A DNA stretch of 64,000 nt from Planoprotostelium fungivorum (lineage: Eukaryota > Evosea > Variosea > Cavosteliida > Cavosteliaceae). Under the pieces are notes generated by a model that worked only from the letters and a program-made list of their open reading frames with translations, had not been told where the DNA came from and did no database searches. A program made the translations under genes and the position numbers. Positions 1 through 11,143 of the stretch are shown here, piece by piece (position 1 is the stretch's first letter; each line of letters opens with the position of its first letter). Location of the stretch: the NCBI GenBank assembly GCA_003024175.1, contig MDYQ01000024.1, positions 124,001 through 188,000 of the forward strand. The letters are read 5' to 3'.

Positions 1-25
1 CATTCCTCCAACTCACCATTTGCAG

Positions 26-290
26 CCGCCGCTCCAGAAAGGAGAGAGTCGTCGAAGACGAAGATGAGAGGGTGTCGGCCGACGAGCACCACACCGAGTC
101 CTCCGATGATTCCGAGGAGGTCAGCATGCACCCATCGATGCTATTAGCTGACGCCGTTCAGGTCGAGAGGGCAGAGATCGAGGAGGAGGACCGCTTCGAC
201 ATCAGCGACGAGAGCGATGAAGAGGAGGAAGCTATCGCCCTTCTCATGGTGGAGATGATCAACCGCCCCACCATCGCTCTGGTCTGCTGA
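26..290 (+). CDS. C-terminal exon of an unidentified acidic protein (5' partial)
   Basis: The window opens inside an intron ending in TTTGCAG at 19-25. The exon that follows reads through to a TGA at 288-290. It encodes about 87 residues: a basic start (RRSRKERVVEDEDE), then a tail very rich in Glu, Asp and Ser (DESDEEEEA), ending in a hydrophobic NRPTIALVC. No catalytic motif is visible, and the rest of the gene lies outside the window. The acidic tail could belong to a chromatin or ribosome-biogenesis protein, but that is only a guess. Function unknown. Confidence 0.6.
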
Positions 291-557
291 GCGTCTTGTA
301 AATTACATCATTCCTTCAGATCCTGTACATAAATTGGTTTTATTCTTCTCTCTCTTCTCTCCCACGCCTTCTCTTGGAATTGCACCCAGGAAACTTTTCA
401 TAAGTGGTTGTGGTGGACCTCTTTAGATGTAGGGGTGTGGTTGTGGTGGAGGCCTGGGAAGGGAGATCGTTGGTGGGTGGGATTGTAAGGTCCTTTCGAT
501 GATAACGATCTGCCAAATAGAGAGATAATTCTACAGCGGCGAGATCGGCAAGAGGAG

Positions 558-2906
558 ATGAGCACGGCCGACATTCAGCCTCCAACGAGCGGAGTATCGC
601 CGTCTGGAATAGAACAAGCGATCGATGCCTTTCAATCTCGAATGATATCATACAAGGAAGAGAAAGCCGCGAAAGATAAGCACGCAAGCAACGGAGTGAG
701 GATCTGATGTCTTTGAGAGAAATATAAGCTGAAATGAGTGCAGGAGGAGGAGATACATGTTAAGAGAAAGAACTCGAAATCAAAGAAGACATCTGAATTG
801 AGGAGAATCGCAAAGAGTTCATTGCGATTGACGCGGAGGGTATCTAAGGGAGAAGAGCAGATCAATTACCATCACGATCTTCTACCACATGAGAGATCGG
901 TAGCTTCCGATCCCAACGTCCATTCGGCGTTAGGCGGGGGGCACTCGAGGAGTAGTAGCTTATCGAATGTAGACAGATCCTTCTCTTCGGGTAATCATCC
1001 AAAGGATGGAACATATTTATATTGAATTCATGACAGACACGGTCGAAGAGCCCCTCACAACGACCTCTTTACCTTGTACGCCTCTAATGGCAAGTCTTGG
1101 TCGACCACGCGCCGATTCCACTGGAGTCTTACTGGCTAATACGGATGTGAGCATGCGAATCTCTCGGCGCCCCTAACGAATCGAAGATCTTTGTGATGGA
1201 TGAGGACAGCAACTCCAGTTATGACGTTGTGAGTGGAAGCATTTGTTCTCTTCTGATATCACTCCAAGACGGTCGCACAGAGCCCGAGTTTGAATCGAGC
1301 AGCTAAGACACTAGGACTTCTCATTCGATCCGGCAGTGAAGATGGTGATTCATTCTTTAACACATCCGACATCCGTCAATCATCGGCTGAACTTCTTCAG
1401 GGATATCTCCTCGCGATAAAGAAAAATCCTCAGACAAACATCACGTGAGTTCACACCGAAGATGAGATGGACCATCCCATTCTGATCACATCCATCAGTC
1501 ATACAACTCGACGTTGAGAGGCAAATCAAGTTTGAACAAGAAGGTGACCGTCACACCCAGTGATGGCAAGATGGTGAAGATCTTTGGTTCCAGTCAATTC
1601 TTATCAGAGGTAATGTTCCGCAATGATCCGGTCACGTGACCTCCTTCAGTCGGAATTCAGCCCGGTAGTGAAAGAAGGCTATCTCACCAAGAAGGCTCGG
1701 CATCGACAGAAGAAGAGATGGATCATCATCACGGGTGACAGCTTCCTCGTCTATAAGGACAGAGACTCTATCGAGCCGAAGTTGACCCTGTCGCTCTTGA
1801 CTTGCAGTGCAAAAATGACTCGAAATGGACCGGAGACAAAAGAGTACAAGTGTTCCTTCCAAATTCTAACTGCAGACGAAACGTATCGATTCTACGCCGA
1901 ATCACAGGCCGATGTGAGTTCTATTTCGACCATCTACAACGGTGTAGATTGATGAGTGTAGGCGGTCGAGTGGTTCAACGTGATCCACAATGCCTGTGAG
2001 GCCATCATGTTTAAGACGTTGGGTGCATCGCAGACGAAAGAAGAGAAGACAAGGAGGTTACCCCCCGAGAAGGTGGAGAGAGAGTTCTCGTTCTCAAAAT
2101 AATGTGCGTCAGTCTGAATTGTCCCGGTTGATGCAATTACCCGGAAACGACGTCTGTGCCGACTGTGGAGCACCAGGTGATCATCACTCACATCCATCAT
2201 GATCATCACATCCATCGTGTCGATGATCATCACATCGATGTCTATGATCACATCACAGTCTTGAAAACTGATGAGAATTTCAGATCCAGAGTGGGCTTCG
2301 ACAAATCTCGGAATTTTCATCTGCATCTCCTGCTCCGGCATCCACCGGAGTCTCGGAGTTCACGTATCCAAGGTCCGTTCCGTCTACTTGGACGATTGGG
2401 CCCCCGAGCACATCGAAGCCATGGTTACGGTGAGCTGTCCCATCCACCACCCCACTGACCCCGGGGTAGTCCGGAGGAAATAACAAATCGAACGAGAGCC
2501 GCGTGGTCAACCGAACGAAGATCACGAAAGACACCGACGCGTGAGCATCTACAACGTTGTAGATGGATGAACGCGCTGACGGGGACAGTATGACGCGGGA
2601 CAAATACATCCGATCGAAATATCCGGAGGCCTCGATCAGTCCCCCAGTCAGCCCAGCGGGGCCGAATTTTAATCACCAGCTGAAGAAATCCTTTCTGCAC
2701 ATCCTCACGACAGATTTGGAATTTCGAAAACAGGTGAGAATATTCGATGTCTACAACGTTGTAGATGGAGGGTATACTGATGGGAGTAGGTGTGGGAGAT
2801 ACTGCAGTCGACTGCTGTAGATGTAGATGAGGCGAAGGGTTTGAATTCACTGCGCCAATCTACAGATTCGAACGGGAGTGAAGAAAAGAAGGGAAATCCT
2901 TCATAA
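558..2906 (+). CDS. PH domain ArfGAP (ACAP/ADAP-like GTPase-activating protein for Arf)
   Basis: This multi-exon gene encodes an Arf GTPase-activating protein acting at membranes. The N-terminal part is Ser-rich and of low complexity. A PH domain follows (VKEGYLTKK and [10 protein letters not shown], ending in [12 protein letters not shown]), expected to bind phosphoinositides. The ArfGAP zinc finger is then assembled over an intron at 2167-2282: CADC, sixteen residues, CISC, then [15 protein letters not shown]. This carries all four zinc cysteines and the catalytic Arg of the HRSLG motif. A later exon gives RDKYIRSKY, the usual C-terminal signature of the fold. The protein ends at a TAA at 2904-2906. 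No ankyrin repeats follow, so it is shorter than animal ACAPs and closer to the PH-ArfGAP forms of amoebae. At least three introns carry the CTACAACG palindrome described in the findings. The start at 558 is the first ATG in frame with the first exon; the order of the N-terminal exons is less certain than the PH and GAP parts. Confidence 0.85.
2546..2565. repeat. Perfect 20-bp palindrome inside an ArfGAP intron
   Basis: CATCTACAACGTTGTAGATG is its own reverse complement. It sits inside a roughly 48-bp intron of the ArfGAP gene. A second copy of the core lies in the next intron at 2750-2765, and a looser one in an upstream intron at 1931-1950. It could fold into a hairpin in the pre-mRNA, bringing the splice sites together, or be a protein-binding site. 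It is the best example of a family that recurs across the window. Confidence 0.8.
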
Positions 2907-3553
2907 ATTTGTATATTGGTCTTAGGTTGTATTGATGTCACTGTATTTGCACGTGAACGGAGCAGTAAGGTACGGTTGTTGTACAACCGTAGGTACCGAA
3001 ATACAGCCACAGCTGAAGGATAGAAAGGAGAGAGAGGAGGAGATGGTATACAGTGGTGATCTGTAATAGATGGAGAGACAATGTGGTTCAGTTCTTATTT
3101 GTATGAGAGGGCCCATCTCGACCTCGTGGCCACGAAGCTGATCAGATCGTACAGGTCACGAGGGAGGACAACGCGTCCAACTACATTCGCCTTAGAGGAC
3201 CGGCGATAGACCGAAATTCAAACAACGACTTCCGCCTGAGATGCCGCATTAGATGTGATCCTCGTGTGATGTGGGTACTATATACTATAGAAATCACGTG
3301 CCCCTGGGTTGAGTCTATGTATATCTCATCCGGCTTCTTTTTTGGTAGATCGATAATGGTACTGTGATATCATACAACACCCACATCACACACGGGGAGC
3401 TCGGATTCAAAGATATTCGTTCCAAGATGACAAAAGAGAAGATATATCGATGTGTGATGCATTCAGCGATAGCAAATTAAGAGGTGGCAATTGTTGAGGT
3501 TACCGAGCTATGGGGGATTCACAAACAGTGATTACACGATCAGACAACAGTAG

Positions 3554-3742
3554 ATGGTCGCTCATGTTGTGGCGCAGTGGCGAAATGTGCCTTCTAAAGA
3601 TGGAATTGAAAAGATAAAGATATTGACAGAGCCATTCATCACTGAAGCGAAGAAACGACTGCGAGCCGCTGATAATTCAGCACATCATCCCCACCATATG
3701 GTGTGTGACAGTATGTCCCTGATGAATTACTGCAATGGGTAA
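3554..3742 (+). CDS. Possible coding exon, hypothetical
   Basis: An open stretch with charged, protein-like composition (DGIEKIKILTEPFITEAKKR) lies in an otherwise featureless gap. It ends at a TAA and could instead splice at the GTAAG after 3735. I do not recognise the product and cannot link it to other exons. It may be one exon of a missed gene on the plus strand between 3500 and 4750, or chance. Confidence 0.2.
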   Translation: MVAHVVAQWRNVPSKDGIEKIKILTEPFITEAKKRLRAADNSAHHPHHMVCDSMSLMNYCNG

Positions 3743-4080
3743 GACACTCTGCATGAGATACAACGGTTGTCGACAGCGAATGAGGAGACGTTGGTGATGA
3801 TGTTACCATGTAGCCGTTAAATTGTAGCGGAATTTTGAAAATTTTAAGAAAAATCTTCATTGACCTCAGTGCGAGAATGTGAACCAGTACTTGAAGGGGT
3901 AAAGCTGAAAAACGAGTGAATGCAGCATGGTGGGACGCTATAATACTGCTGCGGGGGGGGAGGGGAGAAATGATGGGTACCAGGTCATTGATGATACTTT
4001 ACCCAGGTGTAGAATCACCTGGGCTACACGGTGGTATATTCCGATTTTCGTCCGGACGTTCATAACAGAGAAAAGTGCCA

Positions 4081-4106
4081 ATGTACGCTATTTTTTTAGC
4101 GTACAT
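4081..4106. repeat. 10-bp inverted repeat with T6 loop
   Basis: ATGTACGCTA (4081-4090) is exactly complementary to TAGCGTACAT (4097-4106), with six T between. It would form a stable hairpin. It lies in the gap between the ArfGAP gene and the GCP2 gene, so it could be a 3'-end or regulatory structure; nothing else supports a function. Confidence 0.6.
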
Positions 4107-4515
4107 GACAGTAATCCACTTTTTGCGTTAATTTATTGTTATTATGAGTTTAGTGTTACATTTACAGTCATAGTCGTAAGCTTAAGCGGATCTTTACGAT
4201 TCTATAGCCACGTGACTGGGCGTTTCCTCCGAAGTGCATGTCTTATGATCTCTCTTGACAAACGTCTGCACGATGAGCGAGGGCTCCTCTATGCGATCGC
4301 CACGGCGAAGAGCGTTGTCATCTGGACGAATTGGCTCGTGAACATCACACATTAGACTTCACAGAAAGCATCCGCAAACACACCGCACAGTTTGAATTGC
4401 AAATCGATGAACACCGAGTACAGTTCTCCCCTGACCGTTACAATCGAGTCCGCTAAGATACGATCATCATTGGATTCTGTATAACCATCACGATCAATCC
4501 ATCGTCTGTTTACAG

Positions 4516-4718
4516 ACAGGAACAATCAATTCTTTGTTTTTGATCTGTTACGTGTTCAGATCGATCCATCGTATCCGGCTGATGTCACCTCCTTTGCATT
4601 GGTGCACTCTTTAACAACGTCTTCATCTCATCGTTCTGCTTCGAATCCGTTTCTTTCAACAGATCATCTTTTCATCAAGACTTGGTTGTATGTCGCCAGT
4701 TCTGTGTCCAACAATTGA
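4516..4718 (+). CDS. Possible C-terminal exon of a missed gene
   Basis: An acceptor-like TTTACAG at 4509-4515 is followed by 67 open codons to a TGA at 4716-4718. They read like real protein (NQFFVFDLLRVQIDPSYPAD, then HLFIKTWLYVASSVSNN). A further open stretch just upstream (about 4270-4455) gives HLDELAREHH and HTAQFELQIDEHRV in another frame. I do not recognise the family. The two stretches may be exons of one plus-strand gene converging on GCP2. Exon joins were not resolved. Confidence 0.3.
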
Positions 4719-4906
4719 GAATCGTCAACCGTCATCATCGCCATCATTCTCCATCCATGCCTCCAAAGTCTGCACTGTCTTCTCTGGTACTCTATCGCCT
4801 GCTGTATCGTCTCTTCCTTCTCGTCGTCAGTTGTTGGATGGCCACTGTGAACTTCAGATCATTTGAATAAGGTGGGTCGATTCAGATGCAAATGCAAGAG
4901 TGGACA

Positions 4907-7900
4907 TCACAGATCGTTTATTCTCATCAGACCCTCTGATGGACCTACATTCTTTCTATCTTTCTTCTCGTAGTACTCATTAAAGTCCAATCGATAAGTG
5001 AAATATCTCAGTTGTTCCGTCGGTTGATTACCTGTGGCTTCAGTCCTCCATCTACAACGTTGTAGACTCACCCAACAGGCTGGTGAACGATTTGAGGTTC
5101 CTCTGATATTGTTCAGAGATGAGAATCAATTCTTCAGTCAATCCTTCGTCTACAACGACCTTATTTGTCGCTGGCTCCTATGAAATGTCATGGCTCGTTG
5201 TAGACACTCATTATCTCACCTGTTTCTTCTTCTGCGATTTCAAACTGCTCGATCTTTTCTTCGAATCTTCTTGTTCCAAGAACTTGTACAGTTGGTCTTG
5301 CAGCTGACAGAACCTGAAGAGGTTGAGCCATCTACAACGAGCCGTGATTCACCTCAAGATATTGTTGAGAAGGGCATCCAGCCTGCGCAATAATTCCAAA
5401 TTATTGTTCGTCTCGGCCAACAGAGCCTTCTGCTCGATTGTAGATAAGTACTTCTGGTGAGCCACGATCAATTCGTCGAGATTTCTCGCAGATTTCATGT
5501 CCTTCTCAAAGTCTTGCCACGATACCTCCAACACCTGCACACGTCATTGGCTCGTTGTAGATGGACATCAGATAGGATAATATGAGACATAATTGTTGTA
5601 GGATATAGATGTATCTCACCTCGAACATAATATAGTACTGAAGATTGTGAATGAAATGAACCATCTCGTTTCTCAGAAAATGAGTCGTATACAACGGCCG
5701 TCTCGCCTGATTCCGTCAATCTACAATGAGCCACCACTCCAGCCTCTCACCCCTTTGTGGTGAACCTGCTTCTTCAGCGTGGAGAGAGAGTGCTCGACCC
5801 TCTTGATTCTCCACAAGAAACGAAAAGCATTGACGTAAGAGGCCATGGCAGATGTAGTCAAGATGGTATTGACCGGTTTCTTCACGCGAAAATCCAGCGA
5901 AAAGTGGTCCCAGCCGCTGACGCCTCCGGACGACTGAGGGAGGGGGTGAGGGGTGAGTGGCTCGTTGTAGATTCACCTTGTCGGGGAGGTTCAGCTTGAT
6001 GTCCAAGTCTTTGACGAAATCGGGGGAATCCTCTTGGAGGTTGGAGGCGCGGGTGGCTTGTCCCAATTTTCCTCCCAAATTGAGTCTCGAAAGCATGGAG
6101 GCAGGTCCGTCCAATTCCGGTCTGAAATAAAATCAAATAAAATCGATCGGTGGAGGATGACCAGGGTGGATGGATGTCAATCTACAACGATGTATATGGA
6201 TGACTCACTCGAGCAGATCCATCAGATATTGAATGAAATCTCCCTGGCCCAATAATAGATATCTCTTGATGGCCCAGCAGTGCTCCCTGAATTTGAACTG
6301 CTCAAACAGTACCTCCCCTCGTCAATCTCCGCGAAATTTCCTCCAAATCTCACTTGTATGACACGCTTGTGTATGTCATCTCCCGACAGATCTACCAGAT
6401 CGTGCAACTCCCTCTCTGTGGAACTCGAATATTCCAACTCCACTCGGTGTCCTCTGTGTAATCTCTGCAACCACTCCGAGTCCTTCTCGATGTCACGTTG
6501 TAGACGATCGAATCGTCCACTCACCCCGCAGCACTGTTGCAGGAAATTGATCGATTTTCCCACGTTGAAGATTTTTTTGGCCAGCTCGAGGGAGATGAAA
6601 GAAGGTAACATGTCCTTCCTGATCTTGTACTTGTCATACCAAACCCTCTCGTGATCCACTTGTACCTGTATCGATCAGAGATGTCCATCTACAACGGTAT
6701 CTACCTCTCGGTCGCTGGATACGAAGAATTCACCGAATGGATCTCTCAGCTCTCCCTGAGAAATCCAAATCCAGATCATGTCAAAGAGTGGTTTACACAT
6801 CTGATCATCATCAATCATCGTGATCATCACAACCATCGTGATGATCACAGTCATCATTACGATCATCATCGATCGTCGTGCATAAATGTCGCATGAAGAT
6901 GAAAAGATCTCCACCTTGGCTACGATCTTGACAGCCAGTTCAGAAGTGAATGGATCACCGTGGGAGCAATAGGGTAAGAGAGAAGACACCAGTGCCCCTC
7001 CCTTCTTTCCCGACGCGTTGTAGACGAACTCACCCAGGAGAGATAATCTCTGCATGGGAGCAGACATCCACACGAGCAGCCTGGTCAGACCGTAATCTGT
7101 CCCGAATGAGAACAGATCGATGTCGACATATGTCTCTTCCTCTTACAGAGATCTCCACATGAAATAGAGGAGAAGAATACATGTCGACCATCACCTTGTC
7201 TCTTGCCGATCTCGATGGAGAGGGAGGCGATCATTCTGGAGTAGTCGTTCAGCTCGTCCTCCATCGCAGAGCAGAAACTCTGTCCCACGAGGCCAACGCA
7301 GCCACCTGTACCGTACGCTCGATGGAATATTCTCGCGAATGTTCTCGTTCACCTGAACCGGACACCTCCTCGTAACGGTTTTGGGACGAAATGTGGAGGA
7401 ATTTTCTGATCTGTCGGTAGAGAAATCCCATCTCAGATATCCTTGATATCGACTCACGAACTGGAGTCGTACAGCGCGTCTTTCCCGCGTAAATTTTCCA
7501 CGAAAAGTGGACGTCGACACACCTCGGCGGAATAGGCATTCTCTGATTCACGGTATTTGATGTAAGTTCCATCGATGCCTTGGATGACGAAGAGAAGGTC
7601 TCTGGCTAATACGGCTTCACTGACTTGGTTGGCTGGGGGAATCAAGGAGGATATGACGAGAGAGGATGGAAGAGATGAAAAGATACGAGACTCTCGTTGG
7701 CGCTTGTCGTTTGGGATGGAAGGCTTCGACTTGTCGATTTGATTCATCCTCTTGTGAATGGGATCGGTCTCTCTGTGATATATGTTAGAGGTAATGGAGT
7801 TGTGTTGATGTCACCCTTTGTCCATGTTTCTCAGATAGAAGGCCCGATCTTGAGGGATGGATATCTGTTGCGTGGAAGCCTGTGAGATCGATTCCAAGAG

Positions 7901-8351
7901 CCTCAGGATGTACGATATGTTCTTGGCGGGAGTCGATCTCAGTCGAGTTAGGGCGTCGATGAAAGGAGAGACAGACTTGGCTCCCTTTTCTCGCAACACT
8001 GTGACGCATCAGATGAATTGAAATCATCAGCCACTCACTCCTCTTCTGTATCCATTGAGAGACTGAATCTTCATCTTCGTCATACATCGGTTTGATATTT
8101 ACATTCAGTATACGAATACATCTCTGGAACACCGAGTTGATCTTCTTTTGAGATTCATCATCTTTCGTTAAAGAAGGTCCTAGCTCCAACTGAACCAATT
8201 GAAGCAGAAGCTTCGCTGTTGCGCTTCCATCCATCCTCTGAGAGGACATGGCCGCTGATTCAATGACTCGCCGAGCGCGGGAAACCTTCGGATCAAATGA
8301 TTGAGCCCGGCTATTTTGCCACCAATAGCCGTTGAAAACAGGCTGCATCAT
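4907..8351 (-). CDS. Gamma-tubulin complex component 2 (GCP2/Spc97 family)
   Basis: This gene encodes a core subunit of the gamma-tubulin small complex, which nucleates microtubules at centrosomes and basal bodies. Exons on the minus strand follow GCP2 from end to end. DLLFVIQGIDGTYIKYRESE (about 7540-7610) matches the GCP2 block that reads DLLYVLQGIDGRYI in animals. DPFGEFFVSSD matches DPYSEFMVEE, YDKYKIRKDMLPSF is next, and GKSINFLQQCCG matches GKYLNVVRECG. CWAIKRYLLLGQGDFIQYLM (about 6210-6290) is the diagnostic GCP motif. The C-terminal half has DELIVAHQKYLSTI and finally YRLDFNEYYEKK before a TGA at 4907-4909. The total is roughly 850 residues, the usual GCP2 size, with about a dozen introns. 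Several introns carry the ATCTACAACGAGCC motif. The start is uncertain: MM at 8346-8351 or an internal Met at 8249. It is divergent from DZIP1, with about 12 bp between the two start codons. Confidence 0.9.
5148..5205. repeat. Paired half-sites of the CTACAACG motif in the GCP2 3' region
   Basis: GTCTACAACGA at 5148-5158 and its exact reverse complement TCGTTGTAGAC at 5195-5205 form an 11-bp inverted repeat 36 bp apart. On the GCP2 (minus) strand the second arm lies in an intron and the first in the following exon (codons for VVVDE), so a hairpin would span a 3' splice site. Related single copies with the extension ATCTACAACGAGCC lie in neighbouring introns at 5330-5343, 5549-5562 (inverted), 5719-5732 (one mismatch) and 5959-5972 (inverted). 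Confidence 0.75.
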
Positions 8352-8363
8352 CGCCAGTCCGAG

Positions 8364-10886
8364 ATGGATTGGACCAACATGAGCTACGGTATGCCCCCTC
8401 CGCACGTGAACATGTATAATGTTCACGGAATGGGTCCATCACCTGTGTTGCCTCCACCCTCTCACCACCACCAGCTGTTTGGAGCCAGTGGTGGTGGTTA
8501 CTCCAGAGCACCGCCTGCAAATTTCATGAGTAGTGCTTCTTTCAGACAACCGTCACATCATCCACATCCACAGCAGAAACACACGAACATCGCAGGCAAG
8601 CCACCACCAGGTGAATGATACATCTGCTGGAAATCATAGACAGTAAGATCGTCCGCGACTCAATCTGGTGCAGGTGGGGGACACTTTTATTTTCGAGAGA
8701 GGAGAGGGCACTATGATTGGAGGAGCCTCGCCACGATTGACATCGATCGGATCGCGAGAGAAGTGGACATCGACGCTCTTCAACAATTCATTGACAATGT
8801 GACCTTCGCCGATGTGCTATCAGAGAGTATGTAGACATCCATCTCCTCTTGCTGAAATCACCAGCATCACACAGAGTCTGTGACGCGGAGTTCCTAAAGA
8901 TCATCCGTCTCTCCCAATTCATCATCGAGTACCTCATCTTCGTCCAAAACACACTGGACACAGAGAACAACAATCTCAAGGCAGAGATCGCCACTTTCGC
9001 CCGCGAACAAGAGATGTACAAAGAGCAGAACATGAAGCAAGAGGATGAGGTGAGCTTCATGTGAGCGATTCACGTTCAACCATCACAGGTGATGACACTG
9101 CGGCGAGAGATCCGTAAGCTGAAGAAATCGGTCAACGTCTACGAGCTCCTCTTGAAGCTACCGAATAGCGTGAGGGACCCCGGTGGAGCTGGTGTGGGTA
9201 GAGGCGTTGTGACTGAGAACGTCATGACGAACCCTTCTGGTAATTTCCACCAGTGTCCTCTCTGTTCGAAGACCTTCTCTGGCTTTGGTTTCCTTCAGGT
9301 GAGCAGATCAAATCAAATTTTTGAGTTGAATGCAACAGGCACACATGGAGAGGAGACACAAAGGTCAATACGATCCGAGTATATTCATCATGGATGCAAT
9401 CGGAAGGGTTCCACAGCCCAAGCCCGCAGTGGAGGAGAATCCAGCCCTGATGGAGCTCAGACAGTTGAAGGAGAACTTATTACAAGAGACGGAAAAGTTT
9501 AAAAGTTCGGAGAGGGAGATGAAGCAGAGGGTGGAAGATACGATATCCAAGGAGAGAGAATCCATACGCTTGCGAGAGGTGATGATGAGATCATGCTGAG
9601 GCGACTCACGTGATTTAGGATGAATTGGACAGATTGAAGTCACTCCAACAGAATAAATTCGAAGACGAGATGAGAAGATTGAAGGAGTCACTTAAGCAAG
9701 AGATGTACGATCACAAAGCGGCCATGAGAGAAGAAGATAGAAAGGCCGCGGCATTGAAAGAGGTGACGAGAGTAGTTCTGACCGTACTGACACTTCACAG
9801 CAGACGCGTGTGGAACCACCACCACCAAAGATACCTGAACCCACCGGGCCAAGTTGGAAGGAAATGCAGGAAATAGAGAGGAAGATGCAGGAAGCTCTAT
9901 CACAGCAGGCAGAGCAACATCAGCGGCAGCTCGAAGAGATGAGACGGCAAGCTGAGATAGACAGGTGATCGTACTCTCTATTCTCCATCCTGAACCATTC
10001 AGACTGAGAGCCGAACAAATCGCGTTGCAGAGGGAGAAGGAACTCGAAGCCGCGAGACAAGCGGCGAAAAACAAGAAGGAGATGGAAGAGCAGGCTCTTG
10101 CTCGCAAGAACAGTCTACCGCCCGAGATCGAGCTTCCTCCACGTAGAAACAGCCGGCCTCCCAAGATGGAGGAGCCACCGGTGCGTAAGAATTCGAGAGT
10201 GAAACCACCACCCCCCCCGCCTGAGCCAGAGCCGGAGCCAGAGTTATTTGAGGATGCTCACGGAGAGCTGGAGGACAGTATCGACATCGTGGGAGAGACA
10301 CTGCAGGATGAATTGGACGAGATATCGAGCGTGACGGTGAGAGTGAGCAGAGCGGAGAGAGTGTGACGAGATGCAGGAGACGGAATTGTCAGAGGATGAG
10401 ATACCCGAACCTGGAGAGTACAACCCCATCAGTGATCGACCTTACATCCAATCCATGTGATGATCGTCATCATGATTGACCGTCTGATCACGTCGCAGAT
10501 ACCACCAGACCGAAGAACAGATTGTCGTTTCCAGAGATTTCGTCGAGAAACAGCTGAGGTCCGAACTGAAGCGGCGTGGTATCAACGAGAGCACCGGGCG
10601 GCTCAGTGATCATCAGTTCGAGGAGCAGATGAGATACATCAGGGAGCAACGAGAGATGTCAGGCTTCTCCCGAGACGCAGCCGTCAGTGAAGTAGACAAG
10701 ACTCTGTCGAGGGCATCACTCATTCCACTCGGGCAGAACTTTCGGCCACCGAAAGGGAGGGGAGCTGTTCTGTCGGCCTCTTCTTCGTTTTCGAAACGGA
10801 AATCGGACACGTTTGATATTGGATCTAGAAAGAAGGGATCGTTAGCATCATCACAGTCTCTCCTCAGGAGCACATATCAAACGTGA
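8364..10886 (+). CDS. DZIP1/Iguana-like zinc-finger protein (ciliary basal body)
   Basis: DZIP1 proteins act at the basal body and transition zone in cilium formation and, in animals, Hedgehog signalling. After a Pro/His/Gly-rich leader, the exon starting near 8675 gives FYFRERRGHYDWRSLATID and then VDIDALQQFIDNVTFADVL, the DZIP1 N-terminal domain (animal form FKFR...DWR...VD...L...VTF). FLKIIRLSQFIIEYLIFVQN follows, matching the next conserved block. A single C2H2 finger comes after it: CPLCSKTFSGFGFLQ joined over an intron to AHMERRHK. The rest is long coiled coil rich in Glu, Lys and Arg, a run of KNS/RNSRP repeats with a proline stretch, and a basic C-terminal region ending at TGA 10884-10886. 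About nine short introns. It shares a very short bidirectional promoter with GCP2, which may keep two centrosome/basal-body genes co-expressed. Its presence argues for a flagellated stage. Confidence 0.85.
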
Positions 10887-11143
10887 AGACAATAGAATTG
10901 CAGTGTCGGAATTTTGTTGCACCACATGATTCACCAATCCTCTGACGGCTAATTTCATTGATTGATCGCAAGTGCTGGCTTGATTACGCGAGAAGTACGT
11001 CCTTTAGTAGTTCGGGTTCATCCACAAGATTAACCGAGAGAAAATTCGCACAAAAGTGCCTGCGAACGCAATTTGTAGGACGGATGAAAAACTCAACCCA
11101 CATTAAGAACGCACGTCCTCACTCATGTCCTCACATTGTTAAT

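Noticed and set aside
340-865. Minus-strand frames overlapping the start of the ArfGAP gene
   Set aside because: Antisense to the supported first exons, with no motif and no splice support.
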